Source of the DNA: Diplolepis rosae
Taxonomy: Eukaryota > Arthropoda > Insecta > Hymenoptera > Diplolepididae
Assembly: GCA_030998225.1 (NCBI GenBank)
Contig: JAPYXD010000266.1
Coordinates: 558,001-622,000, forward strand
Direction of reading: 5' to 3'
DNA: 64,000 bases
Of the stretch, positions 30,067-42,099 are shown piece after piece. The notes below the pieces were generated by a model, which worked only from the letters and a program-made list of their open reading frames with translations, was not told where the DNA came from and did not search any database. Every line of letters begins with the position of its first letter. Within the stretch, counting starts at the first letter, position 1. The position numbers and the translations under genes are program-made.

Positions 30067-31957
30067 GGGGCATAATTCGTCTAGTTTACCCGCCTAAAAA
30101 CTTTTTGTCTCCAATTTCCTTGAAAGTCTGCGAAATTATTGTCCTAGTGAACCTCTTTTAATTCCCCTAAGAGAAAGTCTCTAGTACGACGGGTTGTCAG
30201 TATACAGAGGCTCGAATTTTCAACCTTTTACCGCGCACGCTGATACTCAATTAACCATAACTTCTACAAAAATTATCCAAATTAATTTTTTTATGGAGGT
30301 CTTGGAAACGTTTTTTCATCAGCTTTACGCTAAAAGCAATGGTTTTTGATCAAAAAAATTATTTGAACTTCATTTTTAAATTTTAAAGATATTTCTGAGT
30401 TTTTCTCCAAGTGCCGCCGTTAATTTTCTTTCCAAAATTATGTTTAAAAAAAAAAGCTTGATTTCTTCCCTTTAAAATGAGCCATGGTCGAAAGTGGGGC
30501 AAAAGAAATGAGTGGAGATATATAAAAATCCTTGCGCTCGGCTTCTGCCTCGCGAGCGCCCACATGCTTCAAATTCAGAATGTACTGTTTTTAGTCGACT
30601 ACAAATAATCGACTACAAATTGCATTTTTTAACCAAATAATTATTATCATTATAAATTATTTCACGGATAATAATTTTTATTACTTATTGGACAAGTAAA
30701 ATCCACTTTTATGTCGATACTTCATTTTTAAGACTTTAGAGAGAATTTGAAAAACCCGCCAAAAAAATTATTACACACTATTTGAAAGAGAATTTTCAAC
30801 CCAGAAAAATCATTTATTTTACAGATGGAGCCGCCCAGCACTTTGAAAATAAATATAACTTCATCAATTTTCTCCACCATGAAATGGATTTTGGTATTCC
30901 AGCCGAGTGGCATTTCCATGCAACGGCGCATTCTTGGGGGAATTTTAAAAAGACTCGCAGCGCGTGCTAGCCTACAAGCGTCATCTAAAGATTCGATTTT
31001 GACTGCAGATGCCTTGTATCAATGGGCAAAGAGAAATTTAGTTGAAACTTTAGTATTCTTTAGTCCCAAAGAAAATCGCGCCATCACAGCTCAAGAATTT
31101 AAGAGTAGATTTGCATCAGCAAACACAGTGCCTGGTACACAAAAATATCACTCTTTCGTTCCCTCTGCTGAATTAACTCTCATGTTGAGAAAATATTCGT
31201 CATCATTAGAATGTGATGTTTTCCCGAAAAAAAGTGTGAGGCAAAGAAGAAAGGGAAGTGCACATACACTGTAATAAGCAAATTAATTGACTCAATTTTC
31301 GATGTGAGAGGCGAGGGGACTCACACTAAAAAATCACCCCGAATTAAAAATTAATTTTTATTTTTAATTTCGTATCAGCCAAAAATAACAGTTTTACGAA
31401 CAAATTATACAAAGTAGAATTAAATAAGTTCCAAATGGATGGTACGTCATGATCGTGGCACCTAACTGCACTGCGACGCAGAAACCGCGCGCAAGAAGTG
31501 TTATATATCTCCACCAATTTCTTTCGCCCCTCTTTCGACCATGGCTCATTTAAAAGGGAAGAAGTCAAGCTTTTTTTAAAACATAATTTTGGAAAGAAAA
31601 TTAACGGCCGCACTTGGAGAAAAACTCAAAAATATGTTTAAAATTTAAAAATGAAGTTCAAATAATTTTTTTGATCAAAAACCATTGCTTTTAGCGTAAA
31701 GCTGATGAAAAAACGTTTCCAAGACCTCCATAAAAAAATTAATTTGGATAATTTTTGTAGAAGTTATGGTTAATTGAGTATCAGCGTGCGCGATAAAAGG
31801 TTGAAAATTCGAGCCCCTGTATACTGACAACCCGTCGTACTAGAGACGTTCTCTTAGGGGAATTAAAAAAGGTTTACTAGGACAATAATTTCGCGGACTT
31901 TCAAGGAAATCGGAGACAAAAAGTTTTTAGGCGGATATACTTGACGAATTTTGCCCC
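30067..31957. mobile_element. 1.9-kb DNA transposon with about 450-bp inverted repeats, TSD ATAT
   Basis: The ends GGGGCATAATTCGTC and its near reverse complement at 31943-31957 start long inverted repeats (about 30067-30530 and 31500-31957). ATAT flanks both sides (30063-30066, 31958-31961). The uninterrupted relative at 27945-27960 has ATAT once, which proves insertion. A 4-bp duplication with long TIRs is reminiscent of Sola-type transposons, but an element ending TGGGGC with a TA duplication cannot be excluded. It carries a broken transposase-like frame. Confidence 0.85.
30782..31274 (+). pseudogene. Transposase-like gene of the 1.9-kb element, deleted in its centre
   Basis: The first frame reads KIIYFTDGAAQHFENKYNF and then PAEWHFHATAHSWGNFKK. 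A second frame continues LKRLAARASLQASSKDSI and LTADALYQWAKRNLVETLVF. The 'TDGAAQHF...WHF.AT.H' arrangement recalls a DDE-type catalytic segment in uncharacterised multi-copy insect proteins. The stretch after the second His is lost and the frame changes there. N- and C-termini are missing. Superfamily assignment is inference. Confidence 0.55.
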
Positions 31958-33431
31958 ATATATCAACGATGTTTGTAAAAGTGCTTATGAGGATGTTCAC
32001 AAGATTGGAATATTAAAAGTTACTGAAACACATGTTATACGCGGAATTAAAATCATCTAAACTGTAACTCACAGTATAATGTTCGCAGGATACATTAACT
32101 CGGAAGGCAAATGTAACGGAGTAGGTTATTCGGATCCATTTGGAACATGGGAAAATGTTGTTGCACAAGGAAGTAATAAAATATCTTTAAGTGAACAAAT
32201 AGAAGAGATCAAATTAAATTCAAACACTATTCATTTAAGGTCTGGAACTATTTTCTTACTTCCAGACGGTAGTTGCATTGATCAGGAGGAAGGTTATATC
32301 TTTTTGAACCCAATACCAATTGAAAATTGTAAATTCTATCAGTACAGCTTCCTATATGAAGGACTAGCCAATAACATGGTTAATTATGACCTCAATGATT
32401 TTTAAAACATTGACTCTCTTTCTACACAAGATATAATTTTCGCCCTGACAGCAAAAGGTAAAGAATCCGTATGTGGTTATACAGTGTTAAGAACTGAACA
32501 CCCTAAATTACTATTTTTCGAGACAACAAAAGGAGATAGTTTTGCAAGTAATAAAAAAATTTCAGTCTTTAATTTAGATATTTTTGCTTATGTAAACTCA
32601 AAATTTGTGTACGTCGAAAAACATATCAGATCTTAAATGAAACAATTATATAAAGATGTTCTAAGTCAGAAATTTAAGTTAGAAAGGCAAACTCTCAAAA
32701 ATTCACTTTCAATAGCAACTCAGTCACCGGACGAATTCGCATACGATTTAATGAATGGACCAGGGTAAAAGGCAGTTGTTGCGGGTGAAGTAGTACATAT
32801 AGTCAAATGTGTACCAGTGGAAATAAAAATGGACCACGGGGAATCCTGTTATGCAGAACTTCAGGTTACTCGAAACAATAAAACGTACTTCCTAACACCT
32901 AGAACACACATCCTCAAGACACAAGGAAAACAAACAACATGCAACAGATTGTTACCCTCTCAATACTATGTTGGTAAAAAATGGTACAAAATTCTACCAC
33001 TCTCAACTACAGCAGAGAAATCTACAGTTATTAAGCTAATGGCAGCACCTACGTAGGAATACACTAATCCATCAGAACTTGCAACCAACGGAATTTATAC
33101 TGAATACGAATTGGACCAAATTAGAGAACGAATTATGTTTCTAGTTGAACGACCAGCAGTTTTGAATGACTTAGCCAGGGAAATGAGAGGACATCCAATG
33201 GGGGACAACGAAGGAAGTCTTTTGAAATTACTGAACGAAGATGTTGTTTCAAAAACAGCGAACGACACTTGGAATAAAATGTGGTCTCATTTCATCACAT
33301 TTGGAACGGCAAGTCCTGGAATAATAGTTATATTCACAATATTTCATCTTATCAAAATATTAATAGACATCATCATACAAACTTCATGCCGTTTACGGAT
33401 GGTTAGTACACTTATTGGGAGCTTTATGTAG

Positions 33432-33767
33432 TTCTGTTTCGCACCTACTTTTGCACTTGGCCAGAACACCAGTGAATCCTAATTATATCGAGATGGGAGA
33501 AATTCATCAATCAGACCAACTTAATCCTAACATGGACCAAGGAAACAAAAATCAACGCACGAAGGAAGAACCAGCAAGCAGCAGGCCATTCTTCAAAGTG
33601 GTTTGACTAATCTAACGTCGAACCACCTTTACACATTGGATTTATGTGGAAAGTTCACTCACAACATACACGCCTGTATCTTTTCAAAGCCAGCAACAAC
33701 AGAAGAGAGAAGATTTACTCAGGGATATGTTTGCTACTACAGTTGCATTCTACTAGCAACCATTTTA
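33432..33767 (+). pseudogene. Post-env coding remnant
   Basis: Open frames of 63 and 79 codons continue downstream of the env-like membrane span, the first polar (VNPNYIEMGEIHQSDQL), in the position of a cytoplasmic tail. Not recognised as a separate gene. Confidence 0.3.
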
Positions 33768-33776
33768 CGGAGGGGG
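33768..33776 (+). other. Candidate polypurine tract
   Basis: CGGAGGGGG ends exactly where TGTAACGTCC begins. A purine run just before a TG start is the usual plus-strand primer and LTR boundary. Confidence 0.6.
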
Positions 33777-35281
33777 TGTAACGTCCTACGTCCGTTTCAT
33801 ATTTTATCTTATTTTTTTTTTAATTCTTGTAATTCTCTGTAATTCTACAATATATTATTGCATGATTTCTTCGAACTATGCAAACTATTGTAAACACCTT
33901 GAAATCTCAATATCTCTTTCCAACATTATATAGATTCGCAAAACTTTCAAGATAAATGTGCAGCTGCGTCGATATAAATACCTAAATTTTGCTTAGAAAT
34001 CAGTAAACATAATAAACTTTGTACTTTGAAATTTCAACTAAAATATTTCGTACATCGCCCACAATCGTATTCCTTTTCAAATATTTATATTTACTATTCT
34101 CTTGTAGACAAAAACATAAAACTGCATAGAATTACAAGCAGTATATAGCAAACACAAATAAACTAAAATGTATTCTCTGCTTAGACAACAGCCTAATCTA
34201 TACAACATAGGGAATAAATTTTTGGAAAATAAGAATTTAGAAAATACTTGAATCAAATAGGAAATTAATATTATTTTTAACATTATTTAGTATGTTATGC
34301 AGGAAAATAGAAATTATATTAACTAATAAGGTGAACTATAATTTGAGTCTATTTTTATGTAAACTAACATTTCAAACTTCTTGAATTCAGACAAAAGCTA
34401 TTAGCAATTTATAAGATTTTATAATTAGGAATCTACTTTAACTATGTATAATCTTACGAGAATTTATTTCTGAAGGTAAAATACGAGTTTATAATTTACT
34501 GACAAATATTCATACATTCTTCACAAATCTTGAATCAATTCTATGAAGTTCAAGTATCAATTTGCAATATATTTCAACAGTAAACTAACAAACTTTACTA
34601 TTTTTCATCCACAAAAACATGTAAATATTTTTTACGAATATATTTTTAACTTCGTAAACTTTAAATAAAATGTTATCACAGAAACTCCAAATCAACTTGT
34701 AATCAGTCTCAGTCACATGAATATATAGAGATCTTTATGTAATACAAATTGTCTTCAGTATGAGTAATGAATGTATTAGAAAAATTAACAACCTAATTTA
34801 ATCAAACTACTGTCACGTCCTGTGACCATCTCTATTACATAAATAATAATAATACTTTTCATATTAATCAACGAATCTACAATTGTAAAGCACGCGGAAG
34901 CATTAGGTGCGTAATTTAAACAAGTTGTAAACGGAAAGAGAGGAGTGAGAAACCATGAATGAACATAGTAAAGGTATTAGCTATTTTTGGAAGAGCAACT
35001 CCGTCTCACCGTGTTATGTCAACAAACCTCCCAGACCTGTAGGCACAGGTAGAAGATTAAGCGGGGGGTCTGCCGCTACGGAAAGAAGGAAAATCGGAGA
35101 AACCAAAGAGTAGGAGTACTGCTCTAGATCTTTTCCTAATATGGCAATTCTGACCACCGGAAATGACAAGTTTAGCACGCACCGAACTAAAAACCAGCAT
35201 TTAACAAAACAATTCTTGGAAAACACGTGAACGCATTGTTCGTGACTCATAATAGAGGGGATTTCGCCCCAGTTGAGGGCC

Positions 35282-35314
35282 TATAAAACTAGCTGCTAAT
35301 TGGCAAAAGTCAGT
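35282..35314 (+). promoter_or_regulatory. TATA box plus initiator in the candidate LTR
   Basis: TATAAAA (35282-35288) and TCAGT (35310-35314), the arthropod initiator consensus, are at the expected spacing. Confidence 0.5.
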
Positions 35315-35397
35315 GTCTTCTTCAATCTTCGCCCGGCACGCGGTGTGCCCACTCCTATAGGTCAAGTGGCGAAAGAAAAATAGTAATTGCTACGTCC

Positions 35398-36169
35398 CCT
35401 AGTCGCCGCTAGTGTGTCATCGAAATGAACGTCGTGCGGAGTCGACACGTTGTCACTTGTCTGCATGTTTTAATTGATTAAAATTCATAGCGATTTCAAG
35501 TGATTTTAATGAAATTCGATCTATAAAGTGCTAATACCTAATGTGCCAACAATTAACAGTGTTTTACTGTTTGCCCTCCAAATTAAAATAGTTGTAGCTG
35601 CAAATCGGGTAATTCACCAATAACTTTTGTTTTGAATCTAAAATAAAACTCGTAAAGGCTTGGTTTCTCGTTTTGTGTATACAAATTCATTACGTATTAT
35701 CATATTAAAAAATCCGGTAAGAAAGCTTGCATTAAAAAGTATTTTTGTCCTTCAGTTTTAAATCCGCATTTAAGTGTCAATAAAGATAAAACTCCAGTCC
35801 CCTTTAAAGCCTAGTCGCCGCTAGTGTGTCATCGAAATGAACGTCGTGCGGAGTCGACACGTTGTCACTTGTCTGCATATTTTAATTGATTAAAATTCAT
35901 AGCGATTTCAAGTGATTTTAATGAAATTCGATCTATTAAGTGCTAATACCTAATGTGCCAACAATTAACAGTGTTTTACTGTTTGCCCTCCAAATTAAAA
36001 TAGCTGTAGCTGCAAATCGGGTAATTCACCAATAACTTTTGTTTTGAATCTAAAATAAAACTCGTAAAGGCTTGGTTTCTCGTTTTGTGTATACAAATTC
36101 ATTACGTATTATCATATTAAAAAATCCGGTAAGAAATCTTGCATTAAAAAGTATTTTTGTCCTTCAGTT
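35398..36169 (+). repeat. 360-bp direct duplication
   Basis: Bases 35398-35757 and 35810-36169 are nearly identical and of equal length (start CCTAGTCGCCGCTAGTGTG), separated by a 52-bp spacer containing AATAAA. Only a few substitutions were seen, so the duplication is recent. Confidence 0.9.
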
Positions 36170-36620
36170 CTTCAAACCTTGGTCATCAGTCAGTATTCTT
36201 CGACCCGTCTTCAGTATCTTCCTTCACGCCCCCATTATCAAGCAGACGGCTAGTGCAACATTCGGCTTATCAGTGATTGCTGAGGGGATTCAACAAGAGT
36301 AAGCGTTTTTATCATCACCCCATCTAATATTTAGGAATATTTCTAACTCTCTCTCTCTTTCTCTCTCTCATACAAATTTATATTAAAGGGAGTTCTCATA
36401 AAATAAAGTTGATAATTGTAAAATATTTGAATATTTATTTGTTGCTGGCTTCCCTCACCCAGTTTCGGTTTAGAAATCCTCTGGATTTCTCTATCGTTCT
36501 AAACGAGGAAAACAAATTAAATATAATAATAAAGGGTAAGTAACCAAGACGTCACACTACTGTTATTAAAGATTTGAAATCTGAGGATGTTCTGTTTTAC
36601 CGACGTCATTATGCAATTTG

Positions 36621-37244
36621 ATATATGTGACGCGATCTGAAGAAAGACCCCTGAGCGGCCAAAAATCGATTCTCTGTTTCATAATGTTTTATGTAAATCC
36701 GAAATTGCTCTTTAAGATGGCATAGTTAAAAAAAATCTATCATTGATACAGTACAAGCGTTTAAACATTGTCGTTCGGGAGAGCACTCGAGACTTCTCTC
36801 TCGACACGAACCACATGCGCGAATGCTGTGACTGTGAGCCATTCCAGCGATCGTGAACGCTCGGCTTCATCATGGCGGTATTTATAGTTTTATTCATTAT
36901 GAATTAGATATTGTATAATATCGTAAGATGTTCCATGTGATACAAGCTGTACTATTATATCGCAATTGAATTATAACGTTTTATAATTGTATATTAAATT
37001 GTAAGAGAAAGCACATGGCACATAATATACCTATTAGTTAGAAGAGTGTGAAAACTCGGTCTTTCTTTCGGAAGACGGCCCAACCGATCGAACTCACACA
37101 CACAATAGACCTCTACAAGTATGTGCGATGGAAAGAGAGAAATATCGGAGGATTCCTATCGGCCCGTCGCCACTTCTCCTGCTTCTTCTCTAAAATTTAC
37201 ATTTGGCCGCTAAGGGGTATTTCTTCAGATTGCGTCACATATAT
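36621..37244. repeat. 624-bp inverted-repeat element
   Basis: About 45 bp at each end are inverted copies (ATATATGTGACGCGATCTGA on the left, slightly diverged on the right). The interior has CpG-rich patches and short frames without family signature. Confidence 0.7.
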
Positions 37245-37661
37245 TTTACGAATAACTTTATACACATTTTTCACATTAAAATAATTAGTTTTAAATACGT
37301 AAATTATCACTTCTTTATTTACAATTAGAAATGTCAAATCAAGTAATGCAAAATTACAATTCAAAGCCAGATTTTAGAATTACAATTTATATTTTAAGAA
37401 ATGAATTTCACCAAGGGAAAACTTAAAAATAAGGTTATCTTTCTGATTTTAAAAAATCTTGTATGTATAACGAAAATATTTGATGTTTGATAAGAATCAA
37501 TCACTAAATATGTGTTGAACTTAAGCAATAATGACTCTTTGAATCTTAAATAGAAACATGGCTAATTTAATGTGATCTAACCATATTGTAAGCCAATTTA
37601 AGGTATAAATGAACCATATTGTAATTCAGCTTTTCTAGCATTTAAACGAATATTAGTTTCC
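37245..37661. other. AT-rich stretch, no feature seen
   Basis: Nothing recognised. Confidence 0.45.
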
Positions 37662-38480
37662 ACGGCTAGAATTTTTTAGGTAAGGAATTGGTCACATTAA
37701 ATGTTACATCACTGTCACAATTTACTATACAAAGATTCCTACCTTCAATCTGTGTTACGCATATGTTACATGACTCTTGCATGGCGGTAACTCGTCATAT
37801 ACCTCCGTTCTGTGCTATAAAACTATAGTTAATTTCGCACGATTTTTTCAATCACTGTTATGTAAATGTTACATAACTCTCTTGCAATAGTTATTTGTCA
37901 TATATCTCCCTTTGTGTTACGTAACTACGAAAACTATATATGAATGTTCTTTTCTTGACGGCTAGAATTCTTTATGTGAAAGTTGTGTCACATCAATATT
38001 ACACCACGGTACCAACTTACTGTACAAGGATTTCAATCTTCAACCTGTGTTACATGGATGTTGCAAGGATCTTGCGCCGCGGTCACTCGTTATATACCTC
38101 CGTCCGTGCTATAGAACTATATCTGTTTGTACACGGAGTTTCAATTTTCAATCACTGTTATGTGAATGTTACATAAGTTATTTGTCGTATACCTCACCTT
38201 GTGCTACGATACTAAGAAAACTATATATGAATGTCATTTTTGACGGCTAGAATCCGTTATGTGAAAGTTGTGTCACATTAATGTTACACCACTGTAACAA
38301 CTTACTGTGTAAGGATTTCAATCTTTAATCAGTGTTGCGTTAGTGTTACATGACTCTTGCGCGACGATTACTCGTCATATACCTACGTCTGTGCTATAAA
38401 ACTATATCTGATTGTACACGGATGTTCAAAAGATTTTTTACAACTACTGTTATGTAAATGTTACATAACTCTCTCACAAT
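37662..38480 (+). repeat. Tandem repeat, about 290-bp unit, 2.8 copies
   Basis: Units begin ACGGCTAGAAT at 37662, 37958 and 38243 (periods 296 and 285). Each contains GTGTCACATTAATGTTACAC-type and TATGTAAATGTTACATAACT-type short palindromes and a TATATACCTCCGT block. Confidence 0.85.
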
Positions 38481-39240
38481 GGCTAATTTTAGAACTCATT
38501 ATGTAATACTGTAAAAAAAAGTTTTAATTCAAGTCTAAAAATCGGCTAACTTTAAGATGTAACAAAAACTAGACCATTAGAGAAGAAGAGACTTATGCGC
38601 TTCTACACAAGGTCGCTAAATTTAAGCCAAAATCGTCTGTTAGATGTAACAAATTTAAGACTTTTTTTCTGTGAAGTTTGAGTCATTATTGATGTTAGTT
38701 CTTTTTAATATTATACTCTACAAGGATTCCCCATCCTACATTACCAATGCCACATTTTCTTCTCTCAATAAATACTATAAAATACGAATCTGGTATCGCC
38801 GAATATTTGATCACTTCTATCATACGTAGTCAGTCCACATTGTTTTTTACAACACATGCATATTAATAATATACTGGAGAAACCTGCACTGTTCCTTTCC
38901 CTGAAAACCAACATGAACATGTGCTTTCCATTTCTCATGTTTTATTCAGCCGTTTGACGTCTCTAAGTGTTTGGACAAGCTCTTGAACTGTACAGGCTTG
39001 GGGACTTTAAAATCAAGTCCTCTTAACACATTTATCCTCATGAATAAAAGCATTTTTGACATTAGACTTTAAATGTCATATTTCCCTTCTCTTAATCAGT
39101 CTGCTTTTTGACGAGGAACGACCTCGATGAACGTCGATTCTTCTACATTTCCAAAGAGTGGAAAAACTATTTCTTTCACCTTTTAATTGCGCTCGCGTGT
39201 GTGTGTAGGATATAATTATAGGTTTTTAACTTAATTTTGT
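38481..39240. other. AT-rich stretch, no feature seen
   Basis: Nothing recognised. Confidence 0.4.
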
Positions 39241-39530
39241 GATTAATACTCGTTACCTGTAGTGGGTGATTTAAGTGTCTAAAGCCAGCAATCCTAATAA
39301 TTGATTTTAATTATTGTGTTGTGTCAAATCTACCTCTGCTAGTGAAAAGTGTTCTTGCGTGTTTTTTTGGAATTTTTGTGGATTAAAACTCATCACTTTT
39401 AGTGCGTGATTTAAGTGTCTAAAGTCAGTAATCTTAATAATTTAATTTAATCGTTGTTTTGTGTCAAATCTACCCCTGTTAATGAGTGTGTGTTCTTTTG
39501 TGTTTTTTTCGGATTTTTGTGTTGAAAGGT
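39241..39530 (+). repeat. Tandem duplication of about 143 bp
   Basis: Two diverged copies containing GTGATTTAAGTGTCTAAAG and GTGTCAAATCTACC, followed by a strongly T/G-biased strand to about 39780. Confidence 0.75.
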
Positions 39531-39821
39531 GTTTTTTCGTGTTTTAGTGGGTTTTTTGTGTTCTCTTTTTCTATAAAAAAATAAATTTCAACTCTAGTAT
39601 CTTGGTCCAGATCAGTGAAGTGATTAGAATTTGAAAAAGTGATTAATGTTGTTTTTTTGTAAAATCTCTTCCTTCTAATTAACTCTGACCCTTTGTAACT
39701 GTTGTTTTTTGTCTCCCTTGTTCTTATTTGTGTTTTTTGAATTTTTTGTGTGTTTTCGTGTCTTTTCGTGGTTCTTATATTCTGTTGGTCTTGGGGTGCG
39801 AAAAACTGCATCTCTCCTTTT

Positions 39822-41172
39822 AGACCAAGCAACAGGGAATTTTTTATGAATGATTTATGACATTATTTATTTCAGAAAACGGACTGCGCCATCAGAAGAG
39901 AGGTTGGTCATAGAGTAATTGTGTCATGTTTTGGGCAACGAAATATGATTTATAAATTTGTTATTAACATTTAAGACCAAAAAATCGCACTTTTTAGTTT
40001 TTTGTTTATAACATTAAAGGTAATAATCCAATTTTAATGACATTAATTGAAAAGTTGTAGAAAACTTAATTTCGAACAAAATGAGTCGTCGCTTGATCTG
40101 ATTGGATAATTAGAAGCGGAGAAAATTCGGAAAAATCGGGAAATTGAGCTTTTGTTAAACAAATTAATATCTCAGTAAATTTTTAACTTTTCAGGTTGAG
40201 GTTTGGTGGAAAAGTAACCGACTTTATGCTCTTCAAATGAATAAAAAAAAGGACACTTTAAGATAATACGTTTCCGCACTATTGCCACTTTAATTTATTT
40301 CATGCGTTAATTGTAAAATGTCTGCTTGCCGCAGAGCTGGTCCAATTTTAATTTTGAAAACGGCTTTCAAAAATATAAATCAAGGAAAACAGAACGTCAA
40401 TCTTGGTTTTTCGCTAAAATGTTGCAAAGTTTATTAAAAAAAGGTCCAAACATGGCTCTAAACGCTTGAACACAGCACAGTTACACAGTGAGCCTACTCG
40501 CCTTCTCCCCCCACCACTGTCACTTTGCTGCGTTCAAGCGTTCAGAGCCATGTCTAGACCTTTTTTTAACAAAATTTGCAACATTTCAGCGAAAAACCAA
40601 GATTGATGTTCTGCTGTGCTTGATTTATACTTTTAAAAGCCGTTTTCAAAATAAAAATCGGACCAGCTCTGCGGCAAGCAGACATTTTACAATTAACGCA
40701 TGAAATAAATTAAAGTGTCAATAGCGCGGAAACGTATTATATTAAAGTGTCCCTTTTTTTATACATTTGAAGAGCATAAAGTCAGTTACTTTTCCACCAA
40801 ACCTCAACCTGAAAAGTTAAAAATTTACTGAGATATTAATTTGTTTAACAAAAGCTCAATTTTCCGGTTTTTCCGAATTTTCTCCGCTTCTAATTATCCA
40901 ATCAGATCAAGCGACGACTCATTTTGTTCGAAATTAAGTTTTCTACAACTTTTCAATTAATGTCATCAAGATTGGATTATTACCTTTAATGTTATAAACA
41001 AAAAACTAAAAAAAGTGCGATTTTTTGGTCTTAAATGTTAATAACAAATTTATAAATCATATTTCGTTGTCCAAAACATGACACAATTACTCTATGACCA
41101 ACCTCTCTTCTGATGGCGCAGTCCGTTTTCTGAAATAAATAATGTCATAACAAATTCCCTGTTGCTTGGTCT
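39822..41172. mobile_element. 1,351-bp fold-back element with arms of about 650 bp
   Basis: Outer ends TAGACCAAGCAACAGGGAAT and their reverse complement at 41153-41172. The arms stay alignable to within a short centre near 40490, with few mismatches and small indels. TTT on both sides may be a 3-bp duplication. No protein signature in either arm. Confidence 0.9.
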
Positions 41173-41588
41173 ATTTGGTCGTCCAACACCAGGCCATCAC
41201 TTTTTCACCAAATTTGTATGCATTATTAACTAACTTAATTAAAGTAATAAAATAAAAAATAAAAAAACAAAAAAAAATTAGTACTACTCTTAGGTTACTA
41301 AATAACTCATCAATTGCACGCAATTGGGAATTTGCATGCAAAAAAATTATGCAATTTTATAAATGCAATCTAACGTTTATATTAAATAAAAAATAATTAC
41401 AATTTCGTTTTCTTTTTACTCATTAATTGTGAATTTGCGATGGACTCAATGATAATGAGCGTTTGAAAAGGACCGCTTTGGCGGTCAAGCGTCTCTGACG
41501 TCAAACCGTTGTATTTTCGTATCGACAACATGCAAACCAGTGCAAGTGAAGTTCTAAATAATAAATAAACTGGTTTATTTAGTTAAAA

Positions 41589-41728
41589 ATGCCTCCTAAG
41601 GTGGATAGTGGCTTCGCAAAAGCAGACTCGGGAAATCTTCCAAAAATTTTTATGTTTATGGTGTTGGAATATTTTACATCTAACCCTAAATATGCCGCAC
41701 CAGAAATCCGTAGTGTCAAAGTCACCTT
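41589..41728 (+). CDS. First exon of a multi-copy insect TE-type gene
   Basis: The ATG follows AAGTTAAAA. The exon reads MPPKVDSGFAKADSGNLPKI, then FMFMVLEYFTSNPKY and ends EIRSVKVT before the donor GTAAGT at 41729. From memory this start is shared by many uncharacterised insect proteins that continue with a SWIM-type zinc finger and a YqaJ-like exonuclease domain. That part is not in this window. The exon is intact, but no acceptor or second exon was recognised before the convergent THAP gene. Confidence 0.6.
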
Positions 41729-42099
41729 GTAAGTAAAAGTTACAAATTATAATTATTCTACTCTGTCAATTCAAATAAAAGAAAAAACGACTAATTGATG
41801 ATAATGAAAAATCACTCATGTATAAGTTAATGTATCTAGTACATAGTTGAATTATTATTACGTTATTAAAGAAGATGAGTATATAATTGGTAAAATGTAT
41901 GATATAAATATAAATTAATTGGTTTGAATGATTTATAAATAATTAATTATTCGTCATTATAAATATTAGTTCATTTGCTTCTTAATTTAATTAGTTCTAA
42001 TGACATGAATTATTTGTTAACTGCTTGAATTTTTAATATTTAAATAGTATAATATCCAATAAAGTTTCATTGAGAGAGTGATAGTCGTTACGTTTACCA

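Larger units (their letters stand above)
29876..33431 (+). pseudogene. Env-like glycoprotein gene of a retroelement, broken and split
   Basis: The start codon at 29876 directly follows TTCTTTTATTTTCAG, an acceptor-like site, as for env genes expressed by splicing. The first residues, MFWLLLSVIIIKNASG, form a signal peptide, followed by IIGYDC. After the 1.9-kb insertion at 30067-31957 further segments appear in shifted frames (Cys-rich block near 32817-33056, C-terminal block 33111-33431). A membrane span, GIIVIFTIFHLIKILIDIII, lies near the end. Stops occur at 32403, 32635, 32767 and 33055. Family is uncertain: such genes occur in BEL/Pao and Gypsy elements, some derived from negative-strand RNA virus glycoproteins. 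This is a dead copy. Confidence 0.6.
33777..36556 (+). repeat. Candidate 3' LTR of the env-bearing element, with internal duplication
   Basis: It starts TGTAACGTC after a polypurine tract and ends GACGTCACA, an imperfect inverted repeat of LTR type. A TATAAAA at 35282 lies 28 bp before a TCAGT initiator-like sequence. AATAAA is at about 35781. The 2.8-kb length is large for an LTR and includes a 360-bp direct duplication and perhaps other insertions. No 5' partner is in the window, so the right boundary is tentative. Confidence 0.45.

Noticed and set aside
33777..36556. A host gene in the 35-36 kb region
   Set aside because: The open frames are short, and the two 360-bp units carry the same frames by duplication.
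39479..39832. 117-codon Lys/Thr/Asn-rich minus-strand frame
   Set aside because: It is the complement of a T/G-biased low-complexity strand beside tandem repeats, with no domain pattern.
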